From: Chloroflexota bacterium
GTDB lineage: Bacteria > Chloroflexota > Dehalococcoidia > Tepidiformales > Tepidiformaceae
Reading direction: 5' to 3'
DNA length: 13,733 nucleotides
Assembly: GCA_963169135.1 (NCBI GenBank)
Contig: CAUJEQ010000096.1
Span: 1-13,733, forward strand
Shown here: in pieces, positions 11,975 through 13,733 of the stretch
How positions within the stretch are numbered: position 1 is the first letter of the stretch
Layout: the number at the start of each line of letters is the position of its first letter
The notes under the pieces: generated by a model
Told to the model about the DNA's origin: nothing
Databases searched by the model: none
Seen by the model: the letters and a program-made list of their open reading frames with translations, nothing else
Program-made: the position numbers and the translations under genes

Positions 11975-13528
11975 CTATGTCACCAGGGCCCCGTACGCTG
12001 CCGGGATGCGGTCGGTCAGCGCGTTGGTGCCGGGCGCCATATCCTTCCAGCGCGAGAGCGCCCGGTTCACCTGGACCGCCATGGCCACGCCGGTGCCCGC
12101 GGGCGAGATAGTGAGTGGCGCCCCGGTTGGGGCGATGACCTGGGCGCCGCCGGGCCAGGCGACCGCGGTGTACACGCGGTTCTCGTCGCTGCGGGCGCGG
12201 GCGATGCGCTCGGCCATGGGGTCCGCCGTGAAGAGTGGCCAGGCGAGGATGTCGGCGCCTTCGAGCATGAGCACCCGCGCGACCTCGGGCACGAAACCCT
12301 CGTCGCCGCAGAGGAGGCCAACGTTACCGGCGGGCGTGGCAATCACCGGCGAGGGCGTCTCGCCGAGCTGGATGCCGCGGCCGTGGGTCGCCACGTGTTC
12401 GACCGTGGCTTCGGGCGTGACGAGGACCACCGATTGGTGCGCGGAACAGCCGGTGGTGGCGACGGCGAACACGGCAGCGCCCCCAACTTCCCTGACCACC
12501 GCCTCAATGACCGGCAGGGAGCCCTGCCACGCCTCGGGGCCGGTCATGCCGCCGAAGACCACGATGTCGGCATCCTGGGCGCGGAGTTCGCGATACGCGA
12601 GCGCGACGGCCTCGGCGTCGAACTCGGCGGGCGATGGCGCCACGCCGACGCGGCGGTTCTCTTTCGCGGGGACGAGGGGCTCATCGAGCAACTTCGTCGC
12701 CGGCAGCGATTCGGTGGGCTCGACGAGGCGGCGGTACAGGGCCGGGCGGCGCGGGATAGCTGCCGGGGCTTCCATCGGGTCGATGTCGAACACGACAACG
12801 GTGTCACGGTCGCTGGGCGCACAGACACGGGTGACACCGGCGGGGTCGATCACGGACGAGCGGCCGGCGTAGATGATGGTCCCTGCTTCGGGGCCCCACT
12901 TGTCGGCGGCAGCGACCCAGACGCCGTTTTCGTACGCGCGCGCCGGCATCAGGTACTCGCACTGGGTGGTCGTGAGCTCGGGCACCTCGCGGCCCCAGGA
13001 GACCCAGGCGGTGAGGTCCATGATGACCTCCGCGCCGTTGACCGCGAGCGAGCGGGCGACCTCGGGCTGGCGGCCATCGGCACAGATGAGGACGCCAAAA
13101 CGGCAGAAGCCGGCATCCCACACGGGGAACGCGGTCCCGCGCTCGAACCAGACGTTGTCGAAGTGCCAGAGGAAGCTCTTGTCGTACTGGCCTTTGCGTT
13201 CGCCATCGGGGCCGAAGATGAGCCCGCTGTTGGTGACGCGGCCGGAGGGGTGGGGCACAGCGATGCCCGCGGCGAGCCAGTAACCGTACTGGCGCGCTTT
13301 CCCGGCGAAGAGGGCGGCGACCTCACCGAAGGGGCGGACACCGGGGCGGGCGTAGGGGTCGGCGTCCCTGAGGTAGTAGGCCGGGTACGCGCACTCGGGC
13401 AGGCCGACGAGCTGGGCGCCGGCGGCGCCGGCTTCGTCGAGCGCGCGGAGGATGTTCTGGAGGTTTTCCTCGGCGTCCTCGATATCGAAGGCGCGGACCT
13501 GGCAGAGGGCGACGCGGAAGGGCTGCAT
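11975..13528 (-). CDS. Double nitrilase-domain carbon-nitrogen hydrolase
   Basis: The 517-residue protein has two nitrilase-superfamily domains in tandem. The first (about 3-255) has the full catalytic triad: Glu45 in LPECAYP, Lys117 in YDKSF and Cys149 in LICADGRQPE. It should hydrolyse a non-peptide C-N bond (amide or nitrile) or act as an acyltransferase. The second (about 293-490) repeats the fold, LLCGDEGFVPEVAR (405-418) aligning with LICADGRQPEVAR. Cys407 is kept, but the Glu position reads FGGM and the Lys position is His382, so it is probably inactive or altered. Single-domain members are usually 260-330 residues. ATG 13528 begins MQPFRVALCQV, the family N-terminus. The frame continues to 13642 but would overlap the dCTP deaminase gene, so I rejected it. 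No SD is seen; TACCAT (13535-13540) suggests a leaderless start. Confidence 0.88.
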   Translation of the reverse strand: MQPFRVALCQVRAFDIEDAEENLQNILRALDEAGAAGAQLVGLPECAYPAYYLRDADPYARPGVRPFGEVAALFAGKARQYGYWLAAGIAVPHPSGRVTNSGLIFGPDGERKGQYDKSFLWHFDNVWFERGTAFPVWDAGFCRFGVLICADGRQPEVARSLAVNGAEVIMDLTAWVSWGREVPELTTTQCEYLMPARAYENGVWVAAADKWGPEAGTIIYAGRSSVIDPAGVTRVCAPSDRDTVVVFDIDPMEAPAAIPRRPALYRRLVEPTESLPATKLLDEPLVPAKENRRVGVAPSPAEFDAEAVALAYRELRAQDADIVVFGGMTGPEAWQGSLPVIEAVVREVGGAAVFAVATTGCSAHQSVVLVTPEATVEHVATHGRGIQLGETPSPVIATPAGNVGLLCGDEGFVPEVARVLMLEGADILAWPLFTADPMAERIARARSDENRVYTAVAWPGGAQVIAPTGAPLTISPAGTGVAMAVQVNRALSRWKDMAPGTNALTDRIPAAYGALVT

Positions 13529-13534
13529 GGGGAT

Positions 13535-13540
13535 ATGGTA
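13535..13540 (-). promoter_or_regulatory. Possible -10 box of a leaderless nitrilase transcript
   Basis: On the minus strand TACCAT fits TANNNT and ends exactly six bases before ATG 13528, inside the 23-base gap after the dCTP deaminase stop. No SD occurs in that gap and no good -35 box is seen. Cotranscription with the upstream gene is the alternative. Confidence 0.35.
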
Positions 13541-13551
13541 GCGGAGCGGAG

Positions 13552-13733
13552 CTACAGTCGGCCCGCCGGGTCCTGTTGGCCGCTGAACTGTCCGCCGCTG
13601 CCGAGCGGGAACCCCTGCACCGGCTCGAGGATCAGCTGGCACACAGGCATGCCTGTTCGAAGTCGGATTGGCGCCGGCCCCAGGTTCATCATTTCAAGTG
13701 TAATGTGCCCTTCGAAGCCTGCGTGGATGGTCG
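13552..13733 (-). CDS. dcd: dCTP deaminase (dUTPase superfamily), C-terminal part, runs off the window
   Basis: Sixty codons plus TAG (13552-13554) are visible; the gene begins beyond base 13733. The reading TIHAGFEGHITLEMMNLGP, then PIRLRTGMPVCQLILEP, is the conserved C-terminal core of dCTP deaminase/dUTPase proteins (G-x-x-GHITLE-x-x-N-x-G-x-x-PI-x-L-x-x-GM-x-x-x-QL). The remaining tail (VQGFPLGSGGQFSGQQDP) matches the flexible lid of Dcd. The enzyme deaminates dCTP to dUTP, or in bifunctional forms to dUMP, in thymidylate supply. Which form this is cannot be judged without the N-terminal half. The nitrilase-domain gene follows 23 bases downstream on the same strand. Confidence 0.85.
   Translation of the reverse strand, partial: TIHAGFEGHITLEMMNLGPAPIRLRTGMPVCQLILEPVQGFPLGSGGQFSGQQDPAGRL

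Noticed and set aside
12006..12872. 288-codon plus-strand frame inside the nitrilase gene
   Set aside because: It is the shadow of the second nitrilase domain; Ser/Thr/Ala-rich without motifs.

Overview
The window is dense bacterial chromosome, roughly two-thirds G+C by eye. It holds 16 complete protein genes, one partial protein gene and one tRNA gene. No mobile element, rRNA, CRISPR array or phage gene was seen. The gene mix and the start signals would suit a Chloroflexota-type bacterium, possibly a Tepidiforma/Dehalococcoidia relative. The mix includes several CoA-metabolism enzymes, tandem USP and Hsp20 stress proteins, secreted proteins with PTPTP tails, and SD-led genes beside apparently leaderless ones. 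That placement is inference and no marker gene here proves it.

Layout, left to right: a tandem-domain universal stress protein (61-891, +); a MarR-type regulator (1022-1585, +) just before a class III CoA-transferase (1670-2944, +); a Nudix hydrolase and an APH-fold kinase overlapping at TGATG (3004-4520, +). A minus-strand block follows: a small unknown protein (4541-4810), Hsp20 (5037-5471) and a stand-alone response-regulator receiver (5575-5952). Divergent from that block is a coupled pair of small unknown genes, a two-TM membrane protein and a charged 79-residue protein (6240-6943, +). Next come tRNA-Ser(GGA) at 7001-7090 and a 5 x 7-bp tandem repeat.

The right half has an enoyl-CoA hydratase/isomerase-like gene (7154-7966, -) and two divergent paralogous secreted four-cysteine proteins (8110-8916 and 9271-10038, -). 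Then come an SDR dehydrogenase (10199-11050, +), a LysM-LysM-SLT lytic transglycosylase (11123-11971, +), a double-nitrilase-domain protein (11975-13528, -) and the 3' end of a dCTP deaminase (13552-13733, -) that runs off the window.

Most of this is housekeeping or accessory metabolism. The most unusual part is 8110-10205. The two secreted paralogs are strongly diverged in their mature parts, yet a 214-bp block is repeated with only 9 mismatches. It covers their signal-peptide 5' ends, their leaders and the neighbouring SDR start region. In the left copy the SDR start codon has become ATC. The second pattern is that four genes without a clear Shine-Dalgarno each have a -10-like hexamer ending exactly 6 nt before the start codon, as expected for leaderless transcripts.
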